Position numbers and translations under genes: made by a program. A DNA stretch of 64,000 nt from Physcomitrium patens (lineage: Eukaryota; Streptophyta; Bryopsida; Funariales; Funariaceae): positions 5,666,098 through 5,730,097 of the forward strand of contig NC_037261.1 of NCBI RefSeq assembly GCF_000002425.4. Direction: 5' to 3'. Below the pieces are notes generated by a model, which saw nothing but the letters and a program-made list of their open reading frames with translations, did not search any database and was not told the origin of the DNA. How positions within the stretch are numbered: position 1 is the stretch's first letter; each line of letters starts with the position of its first letter. Positions 26,894 through 38,622 of the stretch are shown piece after piece.

Positions 26894-29800
26894 TTAAGGT
26901 TCGTCAACAGCAAGTTGCGCGTCCAAAGCTGAAAAATCTTCGAAAAAAGCTTTGAAGTGATTGTATGAATATCCAACATCATCAACTCCGCACATCTCTC
27001 TGATGCTATGCATCGACAACTGGGGTGCCCCAACATCAACAGTACGAATGCCAATTCCACTAGCCAAGATAGGTCCAATAGTGGACCCACATGCCACATC
27101 ATTTCGCACCACAAAGTTCTGTTTCAAAACATAAAACCAACAAAATGAGTTTCTAAAGTAGTGCAAAAATTCTCACAAAAAATACACCAGATGCTCTTCC
27201 GAAACCACAGCTAAGATAACAAACATGCGAGATCTGTTCATCGTAAAGCAAATGTATAAGATGATCGTACAAATTATCAGATGAAACGCAGACCCAGTAA
27301 TCAGATCTAACCTGTGTAGGAAGATTGCGCAACTTCGCTATCTCTCGGAAGATGAAAGAAGTTATGGCATTCGTTGCGTAGCGCTGGTTAGCATTGTCTT
27401 TAATCACAAGCCCTCTGTGCATCTTTGGCTGATGGTTCTCCTCATGCTTTTCCTGGATTATTTCCAAAAGTAATTCATAAACAATCACCTAGTTATTATA
27501 TGGGCAAGTGAAATCTCATTCCACTAATTGATGCAGCTCTCCATCCACTAACTATCGAAACACTATAACTTCGTTTAGTTCTAGACAGCACAACCACACC
27601 AAAAAGATGTATACTTGAAAACGAAGCTATCATCAATCCAATCTTCGCAGCAAGAGGCTAAGCTAGCAGCTCACCGGGTAATTGGGATGCAAACAATGCG
27701 CCATGTCTGCAGAAACCAAAAAGCTCTTCTGAATTGCTCTCTCTAAAAGCCCCTGAGGTGCGCAGAAAGTAACAGGTCGTAAGTGATCTCGGCTCATCTT
27801 ACTGAAGGTCCTGACAGCCCTTTCTTTCTAGGACTACCTAATACTACAATCTGAAAAATAATTTGGACTAGTACGTTTGTCAGATCCAATATGCTAGTAT
27901 CCACAAAGATGTACAAAACCATTGAGATTACAAGACTATCTTGTAGTACAGTTTCGTACAATCACGCCGCTCGCACGCCCTCACCCGAGGGCATCAAAGA
28001 TTCGCTGATTCGACTCTGAAAATAGTTTTGGACTTCCAAAAAATTACTTTAAAGAACTTCCCACCATTCACAGAACCAGAGCTTGTTACAACCTGAAGTA
28101 CAGCTAATGTGTTCAAAATGGCGATACCTCAGCAGATGATTCCCCAAAATGGCTTGTGATACGTCTCAAAGCATCAACCAGAACTGGAGACCCGGCACCC
28201 TGAGCGGATTGAGAACCTACTTCTTCATGATCGAACAAAGCGACCATGCGTATTCCTACTTCTTCGGCCAAATCTGATGATGAGTCGATCAATGCCTAAA
28301 ACCCCACATACAACACAACATTTGGAGAATATTAGCAGAATTCATAATTAGGATACTCCGTCGATCACATAATCATTTTCCAGCATCACATTAGGGTAAA
28401 AAAGAATCCTAATCCTCGCAATAAATAAATAAACGACTATAATCGCTTAAAATAAACAATTTTGTACTTGGATTGAGAATATGTATCAAATTATATGAGG
28501 GGTTGACCTATAGCTAACTGTAGTGAGCAAGTGCAACGGCCAATATGAAATCAGATCGTTCAGTTTAAGCCACTGTAAGATTACATATCGTATTTTGAGT
28601 ACCGAGAATCTTCTCGTTGACAACTCAACATTAGGATTTATCTTACCTTCAAAGAGCAAAAAGACGAACAGAGATTGTCGAGTCTGCCTGAAAATATGAA
28701 TTCTTTCAGAGCTCCACCAATAATGCTAGGTTGCGTGTCACAAACTTGAATATCGAAGTCAACAATTTCATCAGGTTTGCATGCAAGCTCGTTAGCAAGT
28801 AACTGAAAGGCAACCAATTGAGGGATAGGTTAGGCAACACGAAGCCAACAATTACAACGACGGAAGTCGGAAAACTGGTCGTAATTGTATTACTTTAGTG
28901 AAGCAGGATCACATCACAGTGATCAGCAGTCAAGACAACCATGGACTTCAACTCAAGGTAAATCGAACCCTACATTAAATAGATGAGGAACACTTCTTCA
29001 CTCTAAAACATGTGGAGAACGAAAATCGATTTGATGCGCTTATCACTTAAGATTGAGACACGAAGTACCTGTAGAAGAAGTGGATGATGATCATCTGATT
29101 GATTTCCATTGCATTTAGAGGGTGAAGTGTCCTCTTCCGTACTATTGGACCCGGCGGGCTTGTTTGTTTCCGCCTGTCATATTTCACGTAACACCATTAG
29201 GACCTCACTTTTCTACTTTTCCTAGAATACCGCTAATACTATGTTTGAGAATTTTGAACACTTCCCGATACATGATCAAGGAATTCAGGGCCTTGTTGCG
29301 ACGTGAGTAAATTACTGTGTCGATTCCAAAATATGCGAGACTTAAAACTTGTGCAGAAGCAGATCTTACTTTAATTATTGAAGCTAGGACAGGTGCTAAA
29401 TGTGTCTGCGTGTTAACTTTGAACCCATCATTGACACCTCTGCAAGCACGATCAATCATCAGTAAAATGTTTAATGAGAAATACATGCCCCGAAGACATC
29501 TTTCTGGTGCAAACATCATACAATCAAAGAGAGCCATCACCGCTAGCACCATAATAAGACCAATCAGTGGAGTAATATTTCTTTGGCAGTGAAGAAAGGG
29601 CTCCAATATACATTATTAAAATCATAAGATTATCAAACCAAAATAAAGATGGCCATTACCACAGTAAGGATCCTAAGCTGTAATGCTGGAGACATCGGGA
29701 ATAGAAAGTGTTTAGAGACATGCACTACTTCAACTCATACCATCACATATGTGCAATGTCTACTGAAGCCACCTTTACCTGTATACATCAGAACGAGAAA

Positions 29801-31817
29801 AATAAAACCGTAAAATGTGAATTACCTGTCCAGATGAATGGCAAGTGTAGGAATCCGCATGATCGGCTGCTCAACTCTTACAAGCTCGTGCGAGTAAGAA
29901 GATTTCTCTCCATTTTTTCGCTTGAGCACCACTCGCCCAGCAACCGTCAGATCTCGGTCAAACCAAGTATGCCATAAGCCGCCTCCATAGGTGCTTACAC
30001 CAACCTCCAAAAAGCCACTCTTGATGACCTGCGCAATGAACAAGACAAAGTAACTATTAGCAATTCCTAAGCATATAACACGGGAATAGGCTAAGGCATA
30101 AGTTACGTTGAATCACGTAGACCCCAAAGAAAGTAATACAAGTCCGAAAATCTCCCATTTAGTAGAACATAATGAGGCGATTACCTTCGTTGTAGGCTTT
30201 AGTTTTGGGCAGGGACTGTCCGTATGTGCACCAATAATCAAGAATCCATTACCAGGAACATACCTGCACAGAAACAAACGGCGACAAAGAAGATTGATAT
30301 TGTTATCAAGCTAAAGGGAAGTAGTTTAATATCAATAAAAATAAGGACAACTACAACATAAGGAACAATTAAAAGGTAGGAAGAAAAACAAACTTCGAAA
30401 GCTAGAAAACGTTCAAATCCAATAACAAAAATAACCAAATTTTAAAATAAATAAAAGAAGAAAAAAGAAAAAGAGAAGGAAACTTAGTAGTTTACTGTTT
30501 TATAATTTTGATACGATTATGAGTGAAAATACTTTACATTATTCTGGACACTAATGACATGATAAATAATGGTTATCCCAATAAAAGGCTGCAAGCTTCA
30601 AACTTTAATTTGAAGTACTTGCAATATGAAACTGAATAGCCTGAAATTCATCGGCATTAATCCAGAGCCACCCACTCATTAAAAGAAGACACAAGGAATA
30701 AGAAAATAATGAACAGAACTTGCTTTTTGCCAACTGCGAAAGCAACTATGGTCGAGTAATTTCTTGTAAAGAAATATCTCCCTCCAGCTTCCAAAGTCCA
30801 TGACGCTCTTTCAGACAGTTGCTGATAGCCTGCTTTCAGTAGTCTGTTTTTTGATTCCTCTGAACAAACAAGAACAATCGTAGTTTTTAGACAACAGTAA
30901 AATAGACCTCGAAAGCAACATAAATGGACAACAATGCATTACTTAAGTCCAGTCGAGATTTAGAACGTGCAACACATCACCACATCACCACAAGACAACA
31001 AGAGTAATACTACACAGTTCCAACATTTGTATTGTTCCTAATCCAATAAATCCGAACATGATAGTTAGAAGTTTGAAATTTTATTTAATTAATCATAATT
31101 GTAAGCGTTTTATTTCAAATTCAAATAACTCGTGACTTGACTTCGGGTATCCTCGGATGCAGGTGCATAGAACAATCTGGGGGGAATTTAAAAAGAAATT
31201 GTGCGTCATTTGAGTAAACCAAAGTAGCAAATCACACAATCAGCACTGAATTGTGATCGATTCAGGAAAACTACCAGACATCAACCACAGTCATCTTGAA
31301 ACACGAAGACTTCGACGCCAGAAACTAAACAGCATCCCGATATTAACGAGACGTAAATTAAATCAAATTAAATTAAATTAGTAGCACGTTCACTAACTTC
31401 AAGTTTCAATAGCATAATCTGGACGCAAAATCTTGGCGATCTGCATCCAAACACCTGGTGCCTAGATCCTCATCTCAATAATTAAAGCAAGACATCTGGT
31501 ACAGGGGTTGTATAAATTGGAAAGCTCGTAACGTCTCATTTTCACACCCCCTCCCAAAACCTTGTAAACCCTAAGAAAATCTACAAACCGGCAATCGTTC
31601 TGAAAAATGAGACTGATCAATCCAGCGGCTAGTAGCGACTGAGAGGACTCGACATTCTGATTCTGCAACAGTAAGACCTCAGTATCCAAAAATCTGTGGG
31701 ACCAAGTAACAGAAATAATGGAGTCGGTGAGAAGACTAGAAACGTACGGACGGCATGGAAGGGAGTTGGAGACGCATTCAGGAAGTCAACAAGCTCCTGT
31801 GCCACAGAATCCACCAT
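26894..31817 (-). CDS. Aspartyl aminopeptidase, peptidase family M18
   Basis: Complete eleven-exon gene: 31,748-31,817, 30,724-30,859, 30,185-30,263, 29,826-30,028, 29,370-29,439, 29,069-29,173, 28,647-28,802, 28,128-28,295, 27,675-27,752, 27,312-27,452, 26,894-27,118 (TAA). All phases agree; the product is 476 residues, the usual size for the eukaryotic family. It removes N-terminal Asp or Glu from peptides and works as a large dinuclear metal-dependent oligomer, usually cytosolic; some plant homologues are placed in vacuole or organelles. Visible landmarks: [11 protein letters not shown] start, GAHTDSP (metal His82, Asp84), [24 protein letters not shown] (Asp263), [16 protein letters not shown] (Glu297/Glu298), SADMAH (Asp345), [20 protein letters not shown] and LSMHSIRE (His439). 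These are the expected metal-binding and catalytic positions. The start is the ATG at 31,817; an in-frame ATG at 31,832 adds five residues. Intron 2 begins with GC rather than GT. Confidence 0.96.
30264..30723 (-). other. GC-AG intron in the M18 gene
   Basis: The exon ends GGCAAAAA and the intron begins GCAAGT, the consensus of the rare GC donor class; it ends GTGCAG. Only this boundary keeps the frame and gives the expected VGK-KYVPGNGF join. A GT donor four bases further in breaks the frame. Confidence 0.85.
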
Positions 31818-31834
31818 GGTGCACAAGCGCAATC

Positions 31835-32380
31835 GTTAGTGATGCCGATGTGTAGTTCGTTAATGTATACCCCTCTAAAAACACTTCAAGGGGCTCAAGA
31901 CCTGGTGTTTAAGATCGGTTCGAAGCACCGCTTTATGGAAAACCCCACTTCACGCAGGCTCTGAGACGAATGAATGAAACAGATGTTCCTCCTCAGTTTC
32001 CGATGGATGACCTCAATTGGGTCCTTGAAGAACTGGTGCCATGATGTGTAACACTCGTTCATCATGTTAACAGAGATGGCTCAGTGTTCTTGACGAGGTT
32101 GTCACCACCCAACTGAGAAAGCCTCTGTTCCTAATGGAAAAAATCCTAGTTTCGAGGACTTGATAGGACAAGTTAATGTTGTTGAAACCAACAAACTCTA
32201 TTGGTAAAACCTCAGTCAGTTTTCGACTCGACTCAATGCGTACGATTAAGAGATTCTTTGAACATTTTTAGTTCTGCTGCTGAAATTGCAAACGTAAATT
32301 TTTGTTTAGATGTTGAGAGTGTACGATAGATTCAAAGTGTCCTAATGTGTGTAGCTGCCCGCCCGCTGCCCCCTCCCCGA
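31835..32380. promoter_or_regulatory. 5' flank of the M18 gene
   Basis: Sequence upstream of the minus-strand aminopeptidase start. No exon or specific element is recognisable, but a promoter is expected here from position alone. Confidence 0.35.
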
Positions 32381-32384
32381 GTTC

Positions 32385-32760
32385 CCTGCTACCTCTACAT
32401 CTGTTGTGCTTTACGAGCTTGGCATACACCTTTGAGAAAGTCACCTGCAGACTCCACACAGCGGTGAGAAGCTCTTCGTGAGTGGCTCTTCCGCTCCATG
32501 GAAGTTTCAATAATTGCCTCGCCCGGGACCATAACAAGACCCGATGGAGCCCAATTGATAAGTTTTCTCGTTCCGTCAGTAGCTCGCATGAAATGATCGC
32601 GTGCGTGACATCAGAAGGTGGAATCTGGTGCTAAAGCATTCACAACGAGTATGTCGACAGGGAATGTTTCCTTGTGTGCATATCGTTTCACGAAACCCGG
32701 ACGATTCTCAACAAATCGAGAATGGAAGGTGACCGCACTGTTGTCGCATTGAGGCAGACA
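32385..32760 (-). pseudogene. Frameshifted fragment of an unidentified gene
   Basis: Read on the minus strand from 32,756, one frame runs QCDNSAVTFHSRFVENRPGF, then VKRYAHKETFPVDILVVNAL, and meets a stop at about 32,610. A one-base shift there opens a second frame that continues in similar style: DVTHAIISCELLTERENLSI, then LLWSRARQLLKLPWSGRATH, EELLTAVWSLQ and KVYAKLV, to about 32,390. The mix of charged and hydrophobic residues and the clean continuation across the shift look like a decayed coding sequence. No start or flanking exons were found. I do not recognise the family. It lies between the M18 and BTB genes and might instead be 3' UTR of the BTB gene. Confidence 0.35.
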
Positions 32761-32769
32761 TATTGATCA

Positions 32770-33738
32770 CTAAACAAATACAAAAACATAACTCGTTCCG
32801 AGGCTCATTTGCACGATCCAACAGCTGACGCAGCTGCTTCTGAAACGCTTAACTTTTGCAGCTGTGAACACAAACTCTAAACTGCCCGGTCAAGCGGATC
32901 TGAATGGCCATCTGATTTGGAAATTTGAGTTTCATAGATGAGGTGTGCCAACAAACATGCCACGTCGGAACTGATATCAGCTCATGGATCACAAGGCTTC
33001 TTGCACGTTGATAAAGGCAGATTGAAGTGTGTTCGTGGGCACGAGTGCCGTCATCTTAGGAAACATGGAGGAGAGGGCGATGGAGAAACTGACCCCAGAC
33101 TGTATTTATGTACCAAATACCTAGAATTTGACATGTTGCACTGCATATTTGAGAGGAGGAAGTTGATCTTAAATATGCGTACTGTCAAAAGCTTCCATAT
33201 TCTGTAAGAATATCTTCATAAGCTGATCATGAACCGTAACGCTAATTCAAAAAAAGAGTTCTTTTTTACTAAATCAAGATAAGGAGCTTCGCAAAGAGGG
33301 CAAAACACTTCGAAAGCACTTTTTGAATTTTTATCAAGGAAAATTGCCAAGATGAACAGCCTTAGTTGTAAGACACTACTTGACACTAATTTATGGTACA
33401 GCCACACACTTGAGGCATTTGCTCAGCGTGGTGGTTTAAGAGTAAAAAGAAAAATGTGAACACTATCAAGGCACCAGTCCATAGCTGATCTAGCTATTCT
33501 CTGCATCTGAACTGTTATCCAATCTATGTCAAAAACATGACAAAGATACTACTGTACAAGACAAACATAACAAGCAGAACTGAAAAGGTAGATCGTTGAC
33601 TTCGAGATGCGAAGAGTGAAAGATGGATCCCATACGAACCCCTTTAATATGAGTGGTGCCTCTGATGTAGTTCACTGCTGACTTGCCGGAGGTGGTAAAG
33701 ATGCAAGATTGGAAACCAAAATTGGGGAAGCAGAAAAT
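32770..33738. other. Probable 3' UTR and spacer of the BTB gene
   Basis: No recognisable coding exon. An open frame at 32,938-33,207 (+) has no family resemblance. The part nearest 33,738 is expected to be 3' UTR of the minus-strand BTB gene. Confidence 0.4.
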
Positions 33739-35082
33739 TCACATAGACCGGTTTCCTCTTGAATGTCGTAAAATTTCCGACCCCGGACTACTCGCGTGCA
33801 CCCGCAAATCCTGACCAACAGCTCCTTCAGAGGCTGCAGCTGTGTGTTCGCGCCTGAGTTTCGAATGCTTCGATACCCCACCATAGCGGTGTGTTAAAAG
33901 AATATAAATCAAGGTCCGCTCATCGGCCGCTTGGCCACACCGTGTGCAGAACGCATGAGAGTAGTAAGTGCTTACTGCCCAAGCAGGCAACTTCGACAAG
34001 GAGATGTTGGAGTTCTCGTTGTCAAGACAATTGTCCGTTCTAGCACATGGGCATACACAATGAAGCTTCGCATTCAAAAGCTTCAAGGAGCATGTAGAGT
34101 CACAACCCACGGACCATCTCTGCTTATTAGAGAAATTTTCATTTGAGTAGTACATAGCGGCTGCCATGTACATCTCGGCCAAATGACGAGGGGAGAAAGA
34201 AACGGGACACCTGCCACATCCCGTACAGAACGTGTGCCTGTGGTGAAAACTCAGGGCCCAGTAAGTGTGCAAATCCTTTCCCGTGCACTCACACCTGATT
34301 CCCTTCTCGATATCGTCCATCCGCGCGACCAAAAATAATTTGGAGGGGTTCTTAAGTTCTTCAGGAAGATCGGGAAAATCTCCACTTGATGAAGGTGAGT
34401 GGTGGATTGCGCCACGATGCTGAGCATGCTTGGGCGTCCCCGGTTGTGAATACTGTCGAGCTCCCAGTGAGGATTGAGACATAAGCGCAGAATGCCTGTG
34501 TGGAGAGGACGAGGTTGAAGTCGGAGAATTAGGCTTCCGAGACTCGGGAACGTCGATGCCGTAGCACTCCAGTTCCCTCTTGAGCCTAAAAAGCTCACTT
34601 TCAGACATTTTTGGTAGGGCTTCGAAACTGCCATACCTCAGAATAAGGATCATGTTCTGGAATGTGCCCTCGTCACAGTCAAGGACGATGGGGTCCGGAA
34701 CGCGTTGCTTCTCGAGTAGAGACGCGAAGTAGGTAGAATGCTTCAAAGTGTCAGCAGAGACCGTGAATGGCACCCGGTTGCGCCCCACATAAAAAGTTAA
34801 GTCGGACGGCCGAGGCAAGACCTCTCGCCGATCCTTGTCACGGGAATGGATTCTGTCTAGCTGGACGCTGGTCTGGACGTGGTGAGAGCGAGTAAGATGC
34901 AAGTGATCCATCATTGTAGGCGCCATAACATCCGCAGCTTCGTCGGGGGTAGATATTACATCCTTAGCGGCAGAGCGAGGTGGCATTCTCACAAGAGGCG
35001 GAAACTGCTTCTGCGGCTGCTGCTCGTCCCGGACCAGCCGTGACTCCAGGGAAGACGGCAAAAAGAATTCCGATAGATTCAT
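33739..35082 (-). CDS. BTB/T1-domain protein with duplicated Cys/His module
   Basis: Uninterrupted 447-residue frame from the ATG at 35,082. Residues about 94-178 form a BTB fold of the potassium-channel-tetramerisation (T1, KCTD-like) kind: DLTFYVGRNRVPFTVSADTL, then YFASLLE, PIVLDCDEGTFQNMILILRY and an ELFRLKRELECYGID helix. BTB domains self-associate and often recruit CUL3 ubiquitin ligases; whether this one does is inference. A Ser/Pro/His-rich linker (180-235) follows. Two related Cys/His segments then occur: 264-292 (CEC, then YWALSFHHRHTFCTGCGRC) and 342-383 (CVC, then AWAVSTYYSHAFCTRCGQ). Both share the plan CxC, then WA(L/V)S, then HxFCTxCG, with H283-C286-C289 and H376-C379-C382, so zinc binding is likely. 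I do not know a named domain with this pattern. A basic Ser/Arg tail ends the protein. An alternative splice into another frame near 33,880 cannot be excluded. Confidence 0.85.
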   Translation of the reverse strand: MNLSEFFLPSSLESRLVRDEQQPQKQFPPLVRMPPRSAAKDVISTPDEAADVMAPTMMDHLHLTRSHHVQTSVQLDRIHSRDKDRREVLPRPSDLTFYVGRNRVPFTVSADTLKHSTYFASLLEKQRVPDPIVLDCDEGTFQNMILILRYGSFEALPKMSESELFRLKRELECYGIDVPESRKPNSPTSTSSSPHRHSALMSQSSLGARQYSQPGTPKHAQHRGAIHHSPSSSGDFPDLPEELKNPSKLFLVARMDDIEKGIRCECTGKDLHTYWALSFHHRHTFCTGCGRCPVSFSPRHLAEMYMAAAMYYSNENFSNKQRWSVGCDSTCSLKLLNAKLHCVCPCARTDNCLDNENSNISLSKLPAWAVSTYYSHAFCTRCGQAADERTLIYILLTHRYGGVSKHSKLRREHTAAASEGAVGQDLRVHASSPGSEILRHSRGNRSM

Positions 35083-37100
35083 GAACGGTTGCCGTCCAAG
35101 AAAAGAGAAACGCAGACTTCAAGGCGGATCACCTGCTCGCCTATCTCGATCCCATTGAAGCCATTTTAGACACACTCGCCAAAATGTGCATCCCGCAAAG
35201 GGCTCAACGTTGCGCACAGACAATCCGAAGCGAGAATCGCAAACGGATTAAAGAAGATTCAAACCCAACACTGCCAAACAACGTCTCTCATAACCATCTA
35301 TACTTCTCAAAATCAATCCTCTTTCGGGGCCTAGAGAAGCCCCAAAGATGAAAGTAACACAAACAAACGACTCTACTCCACACAAGAACTAAACAGCAGA
35401 TATACTCTGCAAGCTAAAACTCCAAAAAGCCTGTGATGCCCGCACCAAACATGTAAGAAACCCCTCAAAACCTAGCAACGGCACTCTGTTCGAGAATGAA
35501 GGAGGAGCAGAGTTTCATAACAAGACAAACGAACAAAACAAAAGCAAACGAACAACTAGCGCTCAAGTTACGTCGTAGAGGCTAGAACATCCACCGTTAG
35601 CAAGACGCAGTACACCCACAATCCGCCAATCTGGCAATCTACCCACGAACTCAAAAAAGATACCTCGCCCTCACCTTCACCTAGTCTCTCTCTTTCTCTC
35701 TCTCGCATCCAGTTTCACACAGCCCAGTAGAGCATCGACACACACACATACGTTCACCCACACACACACACATACGTTCACCCACACACACACACACTCA
35801 CTTTCCCATCAAATGACACGAGGGGCGGACGCAGCACAAGCTTTGGGCTGGGAGGCTTGCACGCGTCACCACCCGGAAGCTACGCAAAATCCCGACACAG
35901 CCAGGCTAAATCCCACCCCACAAGGATCAATCGCAGGAAACGGGAAATCGGCGAGCTGAGTGGGGATGAATGAATGAATGGATGGCTGGATGGAGGGAAG
36001 GAAGGAAGGAAGGAAGGGTGGAACCCACCAAGGGATGGCACCGTTCCCAACGCAACCCACCGTTGTCCTACCTACCTACCTACCTGTCTGCCTGCCTGCT
36101 GATGAGGAGGAAGAGGAGCAGTAACAGCAGAAGCAGAAGCAGATCACCACCACGTTGCCAAAGGACAAGACAAGCGGGCACAAATGCACCCTCCCCCTGC
36201 TCAGCAACCCCAACCCCAACCCCACCCCCACCCACACGCTTTCCGACACTCCCCTCCCTCGCTCCCTCCCTCGCTTGCTTGCTCTTTATGACGTCTGCCC
36301 TGATTCGCCTCTCACTTGCTCGGCATTTACTACCCCCTCCCTCTGTCCCCGCCTTCGTTCGAATTCCTCGTCCCTCCTCCCCCCCGCTATGGCGCACGTT
36401 GCGCGGGCATGGCTGCATCCACCATTAATGGATGCTGCTGCTGCTGCTGCAGGGAGGGGGGTGGCAGTGGGGGTGGGGTGCTGGAATCGCCGTAATGGAT
36501 GCGAAATCATCGGGATGTTCTACTGGCAGGCAGGGGATAATGGACACTCAGTCACTTAGATTGATTGTCCTGAATTCTCGGCCACTCCCCGTATTCTCCC
36601 TAATTCCGCCTTTTCCACCCATCTCCCTCTCTCTCTCTCAGAGACAGATAGACAGACCGACAGAGGGTGCCCTTTTGGATGGGTGCTTTCTGTGACACTG
36701 CGCTGAATGCCCCTCTCCTCTTTGTTGCCATCCCGGCCCCCCTTTCCTGTTTGTTTGTTGGTATTGCCCCAATACCTTCACCACCACCGTCATCACCATA
36801 GCCATAGCCGGACTGGGACTCTCACTGACTCACTCCACTGACTGACTCTTCTGCACTCACTCACTCCCCTGTGTGTGATGGAGTGAGTGCCTGTCTGTCA
36901 CAGGGTCATGTCCCCCATTAGTTAGATTGATTGCATCTAATGTAAGTGCTCCCACAACGCTACCATTCCTCTCTCTCTCTCGCTCTCGCTTTTCTTTACT
37001 GTCTGTTCTTACATTACAACACTCACCTACTTCGCTAAGATTCTCCACTTGTGTTCTTCGCCCATCTTTGCAGTGATCACATCCAGTAATATTGTTGGAC
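35083..37100. promoter_or_regulatory. GC-rich, microsatellite-dense 5' flank of the BTB gene
   Basis: Upstream of the minus-strand BTB start. It contains a duplicated unit of CA repeats joined by CATACGTTCACCC (35,738-35,798), GAAT/GGAT and GGAA repeats (35,965-36,016), a TACC/TGCC tract (36,069-36,098), C-rich blocks (36,200-36,260), a GCT trinucleotide run (36,431-36,452) and CT tracts near 35,690, 36,630 and 36,970. Open frames here are by-products of the repeats. No exon was recognised, though a 5' UTR intron is possible. Confidence 0.5.
35738..35798. repeat. Tandem CA tracts joined by a repeated spacer
   Basis: Three CA runs are separated by two copies of the same spacer CATACGTTCACCC, so the unit is about 27-29 bp. 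It lies about 660 bp upstream of the BTB start codon. Confidence 0.9.
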
Positions 37101-38209
37101 TAATAGTCATTGGAATTTCACCATGCTTTAGTAAGCCTTTGATTTCTTTCCATCAACGAAAAGCCAAAAAAAGTCATATAATATTACTTTAATCAATCTA
37201 TTCTTAGTTTTTTTCTATAAGTTTTATTACTAAGAAACCTAGATAATCAAAATTATCTCATTTACAACTAAAATAACAAGCAAATAAACACTAAATTTTG
37301 TCTCAAATTGTCTTACAATAGAAAACTACAAAAAATGATATTACTGGAGGTATGAAAGAAAAAAAACTAAATTTTCATCAAATGAAATAATAATAATAAT
37401 AATGCAATGGAATTTTTTTAAAATAATGTTTGAATTTTTTTTGAGCCTGAATTTTACAATATTGTTTTAAAAACTATCATCATACAAAAGTTTCTAAAGG
37501 AAGATAAGCATGACACAAATAGCCTTGGTACAGACAAGAGTCAACCACAACATGTTTTTACCAACTAGAAAAAGTCTTTGTTTGCAATGGATATAGAATC
37601 TTATCAAAAACTGAAGAATGTTATTTAAAATAATTATAACAGAGACAATACATTTGAATCAATCCACATTCTGCCCCTAGTATTTTATATTTGACCATCA
37701 ACTATTGATTCAAGAAACACTCATGTAAACCAAATGATAGAAATAACTTGCTTTTTGTTTTTTTCTTGAATTTTAACTTTATAAAGAATACACTGTTAAA
37801 AAAATCAATAATAAAATATTTTAAACAATAAAGAATACTTATTCTTGAATTTTTATATATCTATTAATTAGCCAATATGAAACATTGATTTAAAATAGAC
37901 ACAAAAAAATTGTATACTTCTAAACAAAAAAAATTAACTGAATTGAACCAAAACATTGAATTTAGCAAAAAAATAGGAATAACTTTCAACTTCTTATTTT
38001 TCAACTAATGACATGAATAAGTTATTAGTTGACAAGGTGAAGAAGAAATTAACTTAATGTTACAACACAAAGATCAATGCTATTAAGAAAGAGGTAGTAG
38101 CCAATAGTGTTCTATTTTAAACTATGATCTATTTCTTCCTTTGTTGGATAAGAAAAAAAAAAAAGTTGTATAGAAAAAAAAAGAATCTGGTGGCTTTATA
38201 CACACACAT

Positions 38210-38244
<35 letters not shown>

Positions 38245-38581
38245 GTAAAAGAAAGAGACATCAACTTTGTGAATTAAAAAATATTGTACTAACTCTCTTA
38301 CAAAATAGATTATTAAGACCATGGACATAAACTCATCTATCGCTTTTTCTTGTTTTGATGTTGGCCAAAATAATTTCAACCTTATATCGTTATGTGTTTA
38401 ATAAGTTTATTTATGTTAGTACATTGTGGCTAATATTTTGTAAAGCAATTTTATATAATATTGGGACCTAATAGAATGACAAGTTTTTTGAGAAATAACT
38501 CAAGTTTTCTAATTAATTATTTCACAAAACCTACTTCTAGATTATTAATTATAGCTACAATTCATGAAACACACACACACA

Positions 38582-38622
<41 letters not shown>

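Noticed and set aside
29205..29606. 133-codon minus-strand frame inside the M18 gene
   Set aside because: It spans exon 5 and its flanking introns; only 29,370-29,439 has homology to the family.
35738..36100. CRISPR-like array
   Set aside because: The regular spacing is simple microsatellite sequence in a eukaryotic genome; repeats and spacers are not distinct.
36080..36428. Overlapping frames rich in Pro/Thr or Gly/Arg on both strands
   Set aside because: They arise from C-rich and CT-rich simple sequence upstream of the BTB gene.
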